Assembly (NCBI RefSeq): GCF_900096975.1
Contig: NZ_FMYQ01000003.1
Location: forward strand, 248,001-312,000
Direction: 5' to 3'
DNA: 64,000 nucleotides
Origin: Paraburkholderia lycopersici
GTDB taxonomy: Bacteria; Pseudomonadota; Gammaproteobacteria; Burkholderiales; Burkholderiaceae
The notes below the pieces were generated by a model. That model saw only the letters and a program-made list of their open reading frames with translations. It was not told the origin of the DNA and searched no databases. Shown in pieces: positions 34,558-43,821 of this stretch; position 1 is the first letter of the stretch, and every line of letters starts with the position of its first letter. A program made the position numbers and the translations under genes.

Positions 34558-35616
34558 TCAGGTCACCGTGGCGTCGTCGCGCGCCTCGGCTTGCGCGGCC
34601 GTGGCGGCGCCGGCGCAAGCGCGCGAGCGCAGGCGCCGCGCGATGCGCGAAAACGCATAGGCCTGCTGCGCCCAAAATCCTTCACCATAGCGCGCGCCTT
34701 CGAGCTGGTCGCGTATGCCGGTGGGCTCGATCTCGCGATTGAACGACGCGCTGCCGAACATCATGTCCCACCACGGAAACAGCACGCCGAAGTTGCAGCC
34801 GTAGTGGGTGCCTTCGTGACCGTAGCCGATGGCGTGATGGCGGCGATGAAAACGCGGGCTCACGACAAGCCGCTCGCCAAGCCAGCCGAAATGCACGCGG
34901 ATGTTGGCATGCTGCACGCTCTGCACGAAGTTGGTGAGCGCGACGAGCCCGACGAACTGCGCGGGCGGCACGCCGATCACGAGCGCGACGGCGGCGAACA
35001 TGCACGACTGCCCCAGCACGTCGAGCAGATGATTGCGGTCGTCGCACCAGAGCGACATCTTGCGCTGGCTGTGATGCACGGCGTGCAGTTCCCACCAGAC
35101 GCCGTAGCGATGCGAAAGCCGGTGATACCAGTAGCTGAAGAAGTCGAGCACCACGAGGTAGATCGCAAACGCCACGAGCGGCTGCGTGGTCACACCGGGC
35201 CAGAGATTGTCGAGGTCCACGGTCATCACGCCCATGAGCCGCAGCGCACTCTGCGCGCGGTCGAAGAACGGCTGCATCGTGAAGAAGAACAGCAGGTTCA
35301 GGATGCCGAGGCGCGTAATCCAGGTGTAGAGCGCGTCGACGCCCACGCCCTTGCGGTCGCGCCACTTCTCCGCTGGCACGACCGCTTCGAGCGGGCGCAG
35401 CAGCGCGTACATCAGACCCACTTCGAGCAAACCGGCGATCACCCAGTAAAGCGCGTCGTAGGTCTCTTCGTCCACGTCCATCATGCCGACGCGAAAGAGC
35501 AGCGGCTGCACCGCGTTCACGTAGAGGAGCGTCTGCAGCCACGACACGAGGTCGTCGGCACCCGAGACCACTGCGTGGCCTGCTTGCGCGACGAATGCCA
35601 GGACAGACGCTCCCAT
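34558..35616 (-). CDS. Sterol desaturase / fatty acid hydroxylase family protein
   Basis: Membrane di-iron oxygenase family, 352 residues. Hydrophobic segments occupy about 35-170. The eight-His cluster then appears as HRLSH, HAVHHSQ and HRRHHAIG, the pattern of integral-membrane hydroxylases/desaturases. Substrates in the family are sterols, fatty acids or hopanoid/ornithine lipids; none can be chosen here. The start at ATG 35616 (MGASVLAFVA) lies 13 bases after the YVTN-propeller stop, so the two are likely co-transcribed. The frame extends to 35703 but overlaps the neighbour. Confidence 0.88.
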   Translation of the reverse strand: MGASVLAFVAQAGHAVVSGADDLVSWLQTLLYVNAVQPLLFRVGMMDVDEETYDALYWVIAGLLEVGLMYALLRPLEAVVPAEKWRDRKGVGVDALYTWITRLGILNLLFFFTMQPFFDRAQSALRLMGVMTVDLDNLWPGVTTQPLVAFAIYLVVLDFFSYWYHRLSHRYGVWWELHAVHHSQRKMSLWCDDRNHLLDVLGQSCMFAAVALVIGVPPAQFVGLVALTNFVQSVQHANIRVHFGWLGERLVVSPRFHRRHHAIGYGHEGTHYGCNFGVLFPWWDMMFGSASFNREIEPTGIRDQLEGARYGEGFWAQQAYAFSRIARRLRSRACAGAATAAQAEARDDATVT

Positions 35617-35629
35617 CGCGCGAAGGCCC

Positions 35630-36643
35630 TTAAGCCCCGTTCGGCGCCGTGACGGGCGCGCGGTCGTAGAAGTAGATGCCATGCGGCGAGCGGCCCACGG
35701 CAATCGTCTTGATGAGCTTCTTCGTCTGCATGTCGATCAAACCGATGTGCTTCGCGAAACGGAACGTCACCCACAGGTAGCGCTTGTCGGCGGTGAGTTC
35801 CATGTCGTCGGGTCCTGGCATCAGGCCGCTGATCTCGCCGGTCTTTTCAAGCGTTTCTTCGTCGATGATGCTGATGACGTTCGACACGCGGCTCGACACC
35901 AGCACGTGACGGCCGTCCACGAGCGAGCGGAAGTTGTGCGCGGCCTTGCCCACCTGGATCGTCTTGACGACCTTCTGGTTGCGCCAGTCCACCACCGCGA
36001 CGTAATCGGCGCCGGTCATGCCGACGAGCAGGTACTTGTCGCCGGGCGTGAGCCACAGGCCCGCCGGCGCGGGACCGACCTTCATTTTCCAGAGCACCTT
36101 CTGGGTGGGCAAATCGACTGCCGCAATCTCGCCCGACACCTGCAGCGAAACGAACACGGTGCGGCTGTCGTTGGTGAACGCGAGGTGGCTCGGCATGGCC
36201 GAGAGCGGCAGGCGCTTCGCGAGCGTGATGTTGCTGCCGCCGCCGTACTGGTAAATGTCGAGGCGGTCGAGCCGCAGGCCCGTTGTGACGAACCACTTGC
36301 GATCAGGCGAGAAGCCGAGCTGATACGGGTCTTCCACATTCTCGACCCAGCGCTGCGGCTTGCCCGTTTTCGGGTCGACGAACAGCAGGTTGTTCGACAC
36401 CGAGTTGGCGACGATCAGCGAGCTGTTGTCGGGCGTCGGAAAGAGGTGGTGCGGCTCCTTGCCCGTGGGCACGGTGCCGACGACTTCGTGTGTCTTGTCG
36501 TCGATGAGGCTCAGCGTGGCTTCGCCCGAATTGAGGACGATGATGTCGTTCGCGCGAGCGGTCGCGCAGGCAAAGGCGGCGCACGCGAGTGCAACGGCGG
36601 CGACCTTGACGGCGACGCGGTTAAGAGTGTTGTGGTTCGGCAT
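35630..36643 (-). CDS. YVTN beta-propeller repeat protein, exported
   Basis: Periplasmic protein of 337 residues. A signal sequence (about 8-31, VAAVALACAAFACATARA) is followed by seven-bladed YVTN/cytochrome-d1-like repeats (NSGEATLSLIDDKTHEVVGTVPTGKEPHHL, and others). Members with this architecture bind cofactors or scaffold proteins; PQQ- and cytochrome-linked relatives are known. It has no CXXCH motif, so no covalent haem. It is the first gene before the sterol-desaturase-like membrane enzyme, suggesting a shared pathway at the membrane. Role unknown. Confidence 0.85.
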   Translation of the reverse strand: MPNHNTLNRVAVKVAAVALACAAFACATARANDIIVLNSGEATLSLIDDKTHEVVGTVPTGKEPHHLFPTPDNSSLIVANSVSNNLLFVDPKTGKPQRWVENVEDPYQLGFSPDRKWFVTTGLRLDRLDIYQYGGGSNITLAKRLPLSAMPSHLAFTNDSRTVFVSLQVSGEIAAVDLPTQKVLWKMKVGPAPAGLWLTPGDKYLLVGMTGADYVAVVDWRNQKVVKTIQVGKAAHNFRSLVDGRHVLVSSRVSNVISIIDEETLEKTGEISGLMPGPDDMELTADKRYLWVTFRFAKHIGLIDMQTKKLIKTIAVGRSPHGIYFYDRAPVTAPNGA

Positions 36644-36670
36644 GAAGAATCGTTCCCGGGCAGATTCGTG

Positions 36671-36676
36671 ATTGTA
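36671..36676 (-). promoter_or_regulatory. -10 element of the YVTN-propeller gene
   Basis: TACAAT on the minus strand, 28 bases upstream of the start codon. TTGCGC precedes it at only 14 bases, a sub-optimal -35 spacing. Confidence 0.45.
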
Positions 36677-36707
36677 GAACGTCTACCTGTGCGCAAGGTT
36701 GACGTAG

Positions 36708-36752
36708 GCCCCTTGAAATATGAAGGGGCGCGATTAAGCGCCCCTTTTTTTC
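36708..36752. terminator. hrpA-end hairpin with alternative pairing partner
   Basis: AAGGGGCGC (36723-36731) pairs with GCGCCCCTT (36738-36746) and is followed on the plus strand by seven T. The same AAGGGGC can instead pair with GCCCCTT at 36708-36714. It follows the minus-strand hrpA gene, yet the good T-run is on the plus strand, where no gene ends. Confidence 0.6.
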
Positions 36753-36789
36753 GAAGAATTGTTATGGCCCGTAAAGCGCCCGGGACGGT

Positions 36790-39700
36790 CTATCGCTGCA
36801 TCGATTCCCAAACCTTGTAAAGGCGTTTCACCGAAACCGGCATCGGCGTGCGCAGTTCCTGCGCGAAAAGCGAGATGCGCAACTCTTCGAGCAGCCAGCG
36901 GAACTCCGAAAGACGCGGATCGAACACGCCGCCGCGCTGCGAAAGCGCACGCTGATACTGCTGCGCGAGCGGCTGGAATTCGGCGGCCTGACGCGCGTCG
37001 CGTGCCGGGTCGGCGCGCAGCTTGTCGATGCGCAGCGCGACGCCCTTCAGGTAGCGCGGGAAATGCACGAGCTGCGCATACGGCGTCTCCAGAATGAAGC
37101 GCTTGCTGATGAGCGCGTCGACCTGCGCCTGCATGTCCGCCGCCGGCGCGCCGAAGGCCTTGGCCTGCACGAGCTTTTTCGTCAGCGAGGCGTATTCGGC
37201 GAGAATCTGGCCCACCAGCCGCGCGATTTCCTGGGCGAGCAGCGAAAGGCGGCCGCGGCCTTCGTCCTTGCGCGCGTGGAAGCTCGCGTCGTCGTCGGGC
37301 AGCGGGTCTTGCAGACAGGCGCGGTCGAGCGCGAGTTCGACCAGCTGGTCGCGCAGTTCTTCCTGCGTGGCGCGCGCCATGAACTGCATCGCCATTTCGC
37401 GCAGCCCCGGCAGATTCCTCTCCAGGTAGCGGATCGGCTCGCGCAACTGCAGCGCGAACAGACGCCGCAATCCCGCACGATGAATACGCGCGGCCTCCTC
37501 CGGCGAGTCGAACACTTCGACGTCGCAATGCGTGCCGCGATCGACGAGCGCCGGATAACCGAACAACGTCTGCCCGCCGCGGCGGATTTCGAGCAGTTCC
37601 GGGAGCTTGCCGAAATTCCAGGTCGTGAGGTTTTCGTACAGCGCCGTGGCAGGCATCGTTTCGCCCGCCGCGGGCGCCGTGTGCGGCACCTGGGGCGCAT
37701 TGCCCTTTCGCGGCGTGTTGCTGCCGCCCGCTTCGCGCACGGGCTGCGCAGGCGTCGAAGCACTTTGACCGCCCTGCGCGTGCGTTTCCAGAGCGGCCAG
37801 CGCCGTCGCGCTCGCGAGCTTCTGGAACTGCTGCTGCGCCTGCGCGCCGAGTTCCGCGCGCAATTGCGCGAGGTTGCGGCCCATCGCGAGCTGCCGTCCG
37901 TGCTCGTCGACGACCTTGAAGTTCATGAACAGATGCGCGGGCAGCGTTTCGAGCTTGAAGTCCGCCGACTTCAGCGCGATCTGCTTCTGCTCGCGCACGT
38001 CGGCGATCAACGCCTCCAGCAGCCCGCCCGCGCCGAAGCGCTCGCCGCCCGCACGCTCCGCGAAACCGGCCGCGTACTCGGGCAGCGGCACGCAATGGCG
38101 GCGCAGCTTCTGCGGCAGCGACTTCAGCAGCAGTTGCGCCTTCTCCTTGAGCATCCCCGGCACGAGCCATTCGCCGCGCCGCGCATCGACCTGGTTGAGC
38201 GCGTAGAGCGGCACCGCGAGCGTCACGCCGTCGCGCGGCGAACCGGGCTCGAAGTGATACGTGAGCGCCATCGCCACGCCCGACATCGTCATGCGCTTCG
38301 GAAACAGGTCGGTCGTCACGCCCGCCGCCTCGTGGCGCATCAAGTCGTCGCGCGAGAGGTAAAGCAGACGCAGCTTGTCCTCGGGCCGGCCGCTCTTTTT
38401 CACCTCGTCGCGATACCAGCGCTCGAATGACGCGCCCGAATAGATGCCCTCGGGAATCGCCTGATCGTAGAAGCCGAAGATCAGTTCGTCGTCGACGAGC
38501 ACGTCCTGGCGGCGCGACTTGTGCTCGAGCTGCTCGATGTCGGCGAGCAGCTTGCGGTTATGCGCGAAGAACGCGAGCTTCGTGTCGAACTCGCCTTCGA
38601 CGAGCGCGCCGCGGATGAACAGTTCGCGCGCGCGCGCCGGGTCCTGCCTGCCGAACGCCACGCGCCGGCGTTGATACACGGGCAGGCCATAGAGCACGCC
38701 GCGCTCGAACGCGCTGACCTGCGCCGCGCGTTTTTCCCAATGCGGCTCGGAAAGCGACTTCTTCAGCAGATGCGCGCCGACCTTTTCGAGCCACTCGGGC
38801 TCGATCTTCGCGATGCAGCGCGCGTAGAGGCGGCTCGTCTCGACGAGTTCGGCGGCCACGACCCAGCGCCCCGCCTTCTTCACGAGCGCCGAACCCGGCC
38901 ACAGATGGAACTTGATGCCGCGCGCGCCGAGATAATGCGGTTCGTCGTCGGCTTTCAGGCCGATGTTGCCGAGCAGACCCGTGAGCAGCGCGTGATGGAT
39001 CTGCTCGTAAGTCGCGTCCGCTTCGTTGATGCGCCAGCCGTGCTCGCGCACCACGGTCAGCAGTTGCGAGTGGACGTCGCGCCATTCGCGCAGCCGCAGG
39101 TGCGAGAGGAAATTCGCGCGGCACGCGTCCACCAGTTGCCGGTTCGACTTCTTGTGCGCGACGGCGTCCTCGAACCACGCCCAGATCTTGAGCCACTGGA
39201 GGAATTCCGAACGCTCGTCGGCGAAACGGCGATGCGCCTGGTCGGCCTGCTCCTGCGCCTCGATCGGCCGGTCGCGCGGGTCCTGCACCGAGAGCGCGCT
39301 CGCGATGACGAGCACTTCGCGCAGCGCCTGCTCGTCGCGCGCGCCGAGAATCATGCGGCCCACGCGCGGATCGAGCGGCAGGCGTGCCAGCTCGCGGCCG
39401 AGCGGCGTGAGCGCGTTGTCGTCGTCGACGGCACCGAGTTCGTTGAGCAGTTGATAACCGTCCGCGATCGCGCGGCCCGGCGGCGGCTCGATGAACGGGA
39501 ACGTCTCGATCGCCGTGAGGTGCAGCGACTTCATGCGCAGGATGACCGCCGCGAGCGACGAACGCAAAATTTCCGGATCGGAAAATTTTGGGCGCGACAG
39601 GAAATCCTGCTCTTCATAGAGACGGATGCAGATGCCGTCCGCGACGCGTCCGCAGCGGCCTGCGCGCTGGTTCGCGGCCGCCTGTGCAATCGATTCGATC

Positions 39701-41433
39701 TGCAGTTGCTCAACCTTGTTGCGGTACGAATAGCGTTTCACGCGCGCGAGACCCGTGTCCACCACGTAGCGAATGCCGGGCACCGTGAGCGAGGTTTCGG
39801 CGACGTTGGTCGCGAGCACGATGCGGCGCGCGTTCGACGGCCTGAACACGCGCTCCTGCTCCTGCGCGGAAAGACGCGCGAAAAGCGGCAGGATTTCGGT
39901 GTGCGGCGGATGGTGCTTGCGCAGCGCCTCGGCGGCGTCGCGAATCTCGCGCTCGCCGGGCAGGAACACGAGCACGTCGCCGCTGCCTTCGCGGCAGAGT
40001 TCGTCCACGGCATCGACGATCGCCTCCATCAGGTCGCGGTCCCGGTCCCGGCCCGATTCGCGCTGCGACTTCGCGCCCTTTTCGCGGCCCGTCGTGCCCT
40101 GCGCGTTCTTCACCGCCGGGCTGTCCTCCTGCACCGGGCGATAGCGCACCTCGACGGGATAAAGCCGCCCGCTCACCTCGATCACGGGCGCGGGCTTCTC
40201 GTCGCTGCCGAAGTGGCGCGCGAAGCGGTCAGCGTCGATGGTCGCCGAGGTCACGATCAGCTTGAGGTCCGGCCGGCGCGGCAGGATCTCCTTCAGGTAG
40301 CCGAGCAGGAAGTCGATGTTGAGACTGCGCTCGTGCGCCTCGTCGATGATGATCGTGTCGTAGGCCTTCAGCAGCGGATCGGTCTGCGTTTCGGCGAGCA
40401 GGATGCCGTCGGTCATCAGCTTGACCGACGCGCCCGGCGAGAGGTTGTCGGTGAAGCGCACCTTGTAGCCGACCACTTCGCCGAACGGCGTATTGAGTTC
40501 GTCGGCGATGCGCCGCGCCGTGGCCGACGCCGCGATCCGGCGCGGCTGCGTGTGGCCGATCAGGCCCGTGCCGCCCGCGCCGAGGCCGCGCCCGAGCGCG
40601 AGCGCGATCTTCGGCAACTGCGTGGTCTTGCCCGAGCCGGTCTCGCCGCTCACGATCACGACCTGGTTTTCGGCGATCGCGCGCGCGATCTCCTCGCGGC
40701 GGCCCGAGACCGGCAGCGCTTCGGGGAACGCGATGGGCGGGACCGCGTTCGGCTCGGCCTTCGCGCGCGCAGGCCGTTCGCTGCGCGGCTTGCGTTCGCC
40801 TTGCGTGGGCGCGGCGAGGTCGGCGTTCCGTTCGCTGCGCGCAGGGGGCGGCGTACCCTCGCGCTGCAATGGCTCCTGCTGTGCGCGATGCGGCGGACGT
40901 TCTGCCGGGCGCGGCGGCTTCTGCTCGTTGGTGGCGTCGTGCGCAGCGTGTCGTTGCGCGCGCGGCTCGTTGCGCTGCGGGCGTTGCGCGCTGTCCGGCG
41001 CCGGACGCGCACCGCGCGCGTCGCGATCCGGTTCGCGCGGCGCGCGGCGCGTCGTCGATTCGATGCGCGGCGCTTCGCGGCGCATATCGTCTGCGCTGTC
41101 CGCGCGCGTGGACGGCGGCGCCGCGCCTTTGCGCGGCTGCGCCGCGCGTTCGACGGAAACCTCGCCGCCGCGCGCCTCGCCTTGCGCGGATTGCGTCGCG
41201 GCCGGGTTGGGCGTTCCGGCTTTCGCCTGGGCGCCGCGCTTGTCCTGCACGCGCGCACCGCCCAGCGCCCCCGCCCCCACGAGCGCGGCAAGCCGGTCCG
41301 CCGACGCCGGCTTCTGACCGTCGCCATACTTCTGCGACGCACGTTTTTCCTGCGCGCCGCCGTGCGCCGCGTCTTTCCCTTCGGGGGTGTTGCCGCCCTG
41401 CGCCGAGGCAGGTCTTTTGGGTACATTCGACAT
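36790..41433 (-). CDS. hrpA: ATP-dependent RNA helicase HrpA
   Basis: DEAH-box helicase of 1547 residues, the largest gene here. E. coli HrpA rescues ribosomes and has 1300 residues; this one adds about 225 N-terminal residues that are Arg/Ala/Pro/Glu-rich and probably disordered. Walker A GETGSGKTTQLPK (about 258-268), the DEAH box DEAHERSLNIDF, the SAT and QRAGRCGR motifs, the HA2/OB-fold region and the long DUF3418 C-terminal domain are all visible. It starts at ATG 41433 (MSNVPKRPASA), 23 bases from divergent argA. The length of the disordered leader is the main uncertainty in the start. Confidence 0.95.
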   Translation of the reverse strand: MSNVPKRPASAQGGNTPEGKDAAHGGAQEKRASQKYGDGQKPASADRLAALVGAGALGGARVQDKRGAQAKAGTPNPAATQSAQGEARGGEVSVERAAQPRKGAAPPSTRADSADDMRREAPRIESTTRRAPREPDRDARGARPAPDSAQRPQRNEPRAQRHAAHDATNEQKPPRPAERPPHRAQQEPLQREGTPPPARSERNADLAAPTQGERKPRSERPARAKAEPNAVPPIAFPEALPVSGRREEIARAIAENQVVIVSGETGSGKTTQLPKIALALGRGLGAGGTGLIGHTQPRRIAASATARRIADELNTPFGEVVGYKVRFTDNLSPGASVKLMTDGILLAETQTDPLLKAYDTIIIDEAHERSLNIDFLLGYLKEILPRRPDLKLIVTSATIDADRFARHFGSDEKPAPVIEVSGRLYPVEVRYRPVQEDSPAVKNAQGTTGREKGAKSQRESGRDRDRDLMEAIVDAVDELCREGSGDVLVFLPGEREIRDAAEALRKHHPPHTEILPLFARLSAQEQERVFRPSNARRIVLATNVAETSLTVPGIRYVVDTGLARVKRYSYRNKVEQLQIESIAQAAANQRAGRCGRVADGICIRLYEEQDFLSRPKFSDPEILRSSLAAVILRMKSLHLTAIETFPFIEPPPGRAIADGYQLLNELGAVDDDNALTPLGRELARLPLDPRVGRMILGARDEQALREVLVIASALSVQDPRDRPIEAQEQADQAHRRFADERSEFLQWLKIWAWFEDAVAHKKSNRQLVDACRANFLSHLRLREWRDVHSQLLTVVREHGWRINEADATYEQIHHALLTGLLGNIGLKADDEPHYLGARGIKFHLWPGSALVKKAGRWVVAAELVETSRLYARCIAKIEPEWLEKVGAHLLKKSLSEPHWEKRAAQVSAFERGVLYGLPVYQRRRVAFGRQDPARARELFIRGALVEGEFDTKLAFFAHNRKLLADIEQLEHKSRRQDVLVDDELIFGFYDQAIPEGIYSGASFERWYRDEVKKSGRPEDKLRLLYLSRDDLMRHEAAGVTTDLFPKRMTMSGVAMALTYHFEPGSPRDGVTLAVPLYALNQVDARRGEWLVPGMLKEKAQLLLKSLPQKLRRHCVPLPEYAAGFAERAGGERFGAGGLLEALIADVREQKQIALKSADFKLETLPAHLFMNFKVVDEHGRQLAMGRNLAQLRAELGAQAQQQFQKLASATALAALETHAQGGQSASTPAQPVREAGGSNTPRKGNAPQVPHTAPAAGETMPATALYENLTTWNFGKLPELLEIRRGGQTLFGYPALVDRGTHCDVEVFDSPEEAARIHRAGLRRLFALQLREPIRYLERNLPGLREMAMQFMARATQEELRDQLVELALDRACLQDPLPDDDASFHARKDEGRGRLSLLAQEIARLVGQILAEYASLTKKLVQAKAFGAPAADMQAQVDALISKRFILETPYAQLVHFPRYLKGVALRIDKLRADPARDARQAAEFQPLAQQYQRALSQRGGVFDPRLSEFRWLLEELRISLFAQELRTPMPVSVKRLYKVWESMQR

Positions 41434-41456
41434 GGGGGCGCATTATAATCCCGGGC
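41434..41456. promoter_or_regulatory. 23-base divergent hrpA/argA gap with argA -10
   Basis: TATAAT at 41444-41449 lies only 7 bases before the argA ATG. Transcription would start at or next to the A of the start codon, and no Shine-Dalgarno sequence is present. hrpA's own promoter must lie inside argA coding sequence, and any argA -35 lies inside hrpA. Confidence 0.6.
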
Positions 41457-42848
41457 ATGAATTCCCAAACCGACCTCGTCCCCGCCACCGCCAGCGCGCC
41501 GGCCTCCGCCGCCGCTGCGGATTCCGCCTCGCAGCTCATGGCGCAGCACGCGCAGTTCGTCGACTGGATGCGATCGGTCGCGCCCTACATCCACGCGTTC
41601 CAGGGCAAGACCTTCGTCGTCGGTTTCGGCGGCGAGGTCGTGCACCAGAACCTGCTTAACGCGCTCGTCGCCGACATCGCGCTGCTGCAGGCCATGGGCA
41701 TCCAGATCGTGCTAGTGCACGGTTCGCGTCCGCAGGTCGAAGAGCAGATGAGCCTGCATGGCGTCGAGTCCGAGTTTTCGCACGGCATGCGCATCACGAA
41801 TGCGCGCGCACTCGAATCGGCGAAGGAAGCCGCCGGCGAAGTGCGCCTCGACATCGAAGCCGCGATCAGCCAGGGTTTGCCGAACACACCCATGGCCCAC
41901 GCGCACATCAGCGTGGTATCGGGCAACTTCGTGACCGCGCGTCCGGTCGGCATTCTCGACGGCGTCGACTTCCAGCATACGGGCGTCGTGCGCAAGATCG
42001 ACGCCGACTCGATCCGCCACTCGCTCGCGAGCCGCAAGCTCGTGCTGCTCTCGCCGCTCGGCTTCTCGCCCACGGGCGAGGCGTTCAATTTGTCGATGGA
42101 AGACGTGGCCTCGGCGGCGGCCATCGCGCTGCGCGCCGACAAGATCATTTTCCTCACGGAAACGCAGGGCCTGATCGACGAGGAAGGCGAACTGATCCGC
42201 GAAATGTCCCTCGACGACGCCTATAAGCTGCAGGAAACCGGCACCCTGCTCGGCGACGCGGGCTTCTATCTGAAGCACTCCATTCGCGCCTGCCGCGGCG
42301 GCGTGGGGCGCGCGCACATCATCCCCTACGCGCTCGACGGCAGCGTGCTGCTCGAACTGTTCCTGCACGACGGCGTCGGCACCATGATCTCGTACGAGAA
42401 CCTGGAGAGCCTGCGCGAAGCGACGCCCGACGACGTCGGCGGCATACTCACGCTGATCGAACCGCTCGAAACGGACGGCACGCTCGTGCGGCGCGGGCGC
42501 CACCAGATCGAGCGCGACATCGACCACTTCTCGGTGATCGAGCACGACGGCGTGCTGTTCGGCTGCGCCGCGCTCTATGCGTACCCGCAGGAGCGTATCG
42601 GCGAAATGGCGTGCCTCACGGTGTCGCCCGAAGCACAGGGTTCCGGCGACGGGGAGCGCCTCTTGCGCCGCGTCGAGCAGCGCGCGCGCGCGCGTGGCCT
42701 CACGCGCATCTTCGTGCTTACCACGCGCACCGAGCATTGGTTCCTGAAGCGCGGCTTCGTCAAGGCGACGGTGGACGACCTGCCCGAAGACCGCCGCCGC
42801 CTCTATAACTGGCAGCGCAAGTCGCTCGTGCTGATGAAACAGCTTTGA
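41457..42848 (+). CDS. argA: N-acetylglutamate synthase (amino-acid N-acetyltransferase)
   Basis: First enzyme of arginine biosynthesis, 463 residues. It acetylates glutamate with acetyl-CoA. An amino-acid-kinase-like domain binds the feedback inhibitor arginine (about 35-300, [26 protein letters not shown]). A GNAT acetyltransferase domain follows (about 315-463, [20 protein letters not shown] for acetyl-CoA). The length is close to E. coli ArgA (443). The Ala/Ser-rich first 25 residues are variable. Possibly leaderless translation; see the divergent gap. yggX follows 61 bases later. Confidence 0.95.
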   Translation: MNSQTDLVPATASAPASAAAADSASQLMAQHAQFVDWMRSVAPYIHAFQGKTFVVGFGGEVVHQNLLNALVADIALLQAMGIQIVLVHGSRPQVEEQMSLHGVESEFSHGMRITNARALESAKEAAGEVRLDIEAAISQGLPNTPMAHAHISVVSGNFVTARPVGILDGVDFQHTGVVRKIDADSIRHSLASRKLVLLSPLGFSPTGEAFNLSMEDVASAAAIALRADKIIFLTETQGLIDEEGELIREMSLDDAYKLQETGTLLGDAGFYLKHSIRACRGGVGRAHIIPYALDGSVLLELFLHDGVGTMISYENLESLREATPDDVGGILTLIEPLETDGTLVRRGRHQIERDIDHFSVIEHDGVLFGCAALYAYPQERIGEMACLTVSPEAQGSGDGERLLRRVEQRARARGLTRIFVLTTRTEHWFLKRGFVKATVDDLPEDRRRLYNWQRKSLVLMKQL

Positions 42849-42909
42849 GCGTCCCCATCCGCGGATGAGGCGCCACGCCCCCCACATACGACTACAGGAG
42901 AAGCACAGC

Positions 42910-43185
42910 ATGGCCCGTATGATCCAATGCGCGAAGCTCGGCAAGGAAGCCGAGGGACTCGACTTTCCGCCGCTGCCGGGCGAACTCGGCAAGCGCATCT
43001 ACGAAAACGTCTCGAAGGAAGCGTGGCAGCAGTGGCTCAAGCAGCAGACCATGCTCATCAACGAAAACCGTCTGAACATGGCGGATCCGCGCGCGCGCCA
43101 GTACCTGATGAAGCAAACGGAGAAATACTTCTTCGGCGAAGGCGCCGACCAGGCCGCCGGCTACGTGCCGCCAACCGAAGGCTGA
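42910..43185 (+). CDS. yggX: YggX-type Fe(II)-trafficking / oxidative damage protection protein
   Basis: Small cytosolic protein of 91 residues that helps protect and supply iron-sulfur clusters. It carries the invariant Cys7 of the opening [20 protein letters not shown] and the [17 protein letters not shown] segment, and matches the family length (E. coli 91). The start at 42910 follows a CAGGAGAA site; the frame open from 42865 is spurious. It is downstream of argA and ends at a strong terminator. Confidence 0.96.
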   Translation: MARMIQCAKLGKEAEGLDFPPLPGELGKRIYENVSKEAWQQWLKQQTMLINENRLNMADPRARQYLMKQTEKYFFGEGADQAAGYVPPTEG

Positions 43186-43250
43186 CGCTTGCCGCTGCAC
43201 ACGGGACCTGTTCCCGGCCGCCATCGACGCGGCAAAAACCTTCGCAAAAA

Positions 43251-43277
43251 ACCGCGCCCGAGGGCGCGGTTTTTTTT
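43251..43277 (+). terminator. Terminator of argA-yggX
   Basis: Stem ACCGCGCCC/GGGCGCGGT with a very small loop and an eight-T run, 65 bases after the yggX stop. Five A precede it, so it is bidirectional. Confidence 0.88.
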
Positions 43278-43280
43278 GCC

Positions 43281-43821
43281 TTTCGTACGCAATCCCGCGC
43301 GCGGAAACGGTTCCATCGAATCGCCTCTATCTCCCGCCGCACGGGGCTTCCAGCCCGCTCCCCGAATCCCCGTAGATACGGCTGTTTGCGCGATCTTCAG
43401 CCATCGTGCTATCATGTCGCCTCGTTCAACAGGCATTAGCCATCAATTGCATTCGACGGCGTTCAGCGCGGTACCCGAAACGCCCTCTACCGAATGCGCA
43501 TATGACAAAAGGAACGCTCCGCCACGCGGGCTTCTTTTTCGTTTCAGCGGCGCCTCACCGGGCACACACGTGCCGGCCCGGCGTCCTCATGTGTCCTGCC
43601 CCCCATCCACGGCCACGCAGGCGCAACGTTAAACACAATTTGTCCGAGTGTCGTTTCGCGACATACCGGCTCTGCTTTCGTGCGCCGCTCGCCTCGTGCG
43701 ATGCACCGTCGGCCGCCCGCCCGCGACGCGCCGCGCCGCGCACGAAATGTGGCCGCTATCGCGAAACGGTACTCTCCGGCAACCGTGGCGAGCCCAAGCG
43801 GGCTCGTCGCAGTCATTGGAG
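43281..43821 (+). other. Long upstream region of the ProP-like transporter
   Basis: 540 bases without a supportable gene. A plausible promoter, TTGCGC (43386-43391), 18-bp spacer, extended -10 TGCTATCAT (43407-43415), would make a leader of about 400 bases. Open frames here (for example on the plus strand from 43189 and 43648) have no family features. No riboswitch of a known class was recognised. Confidence 0.4.
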
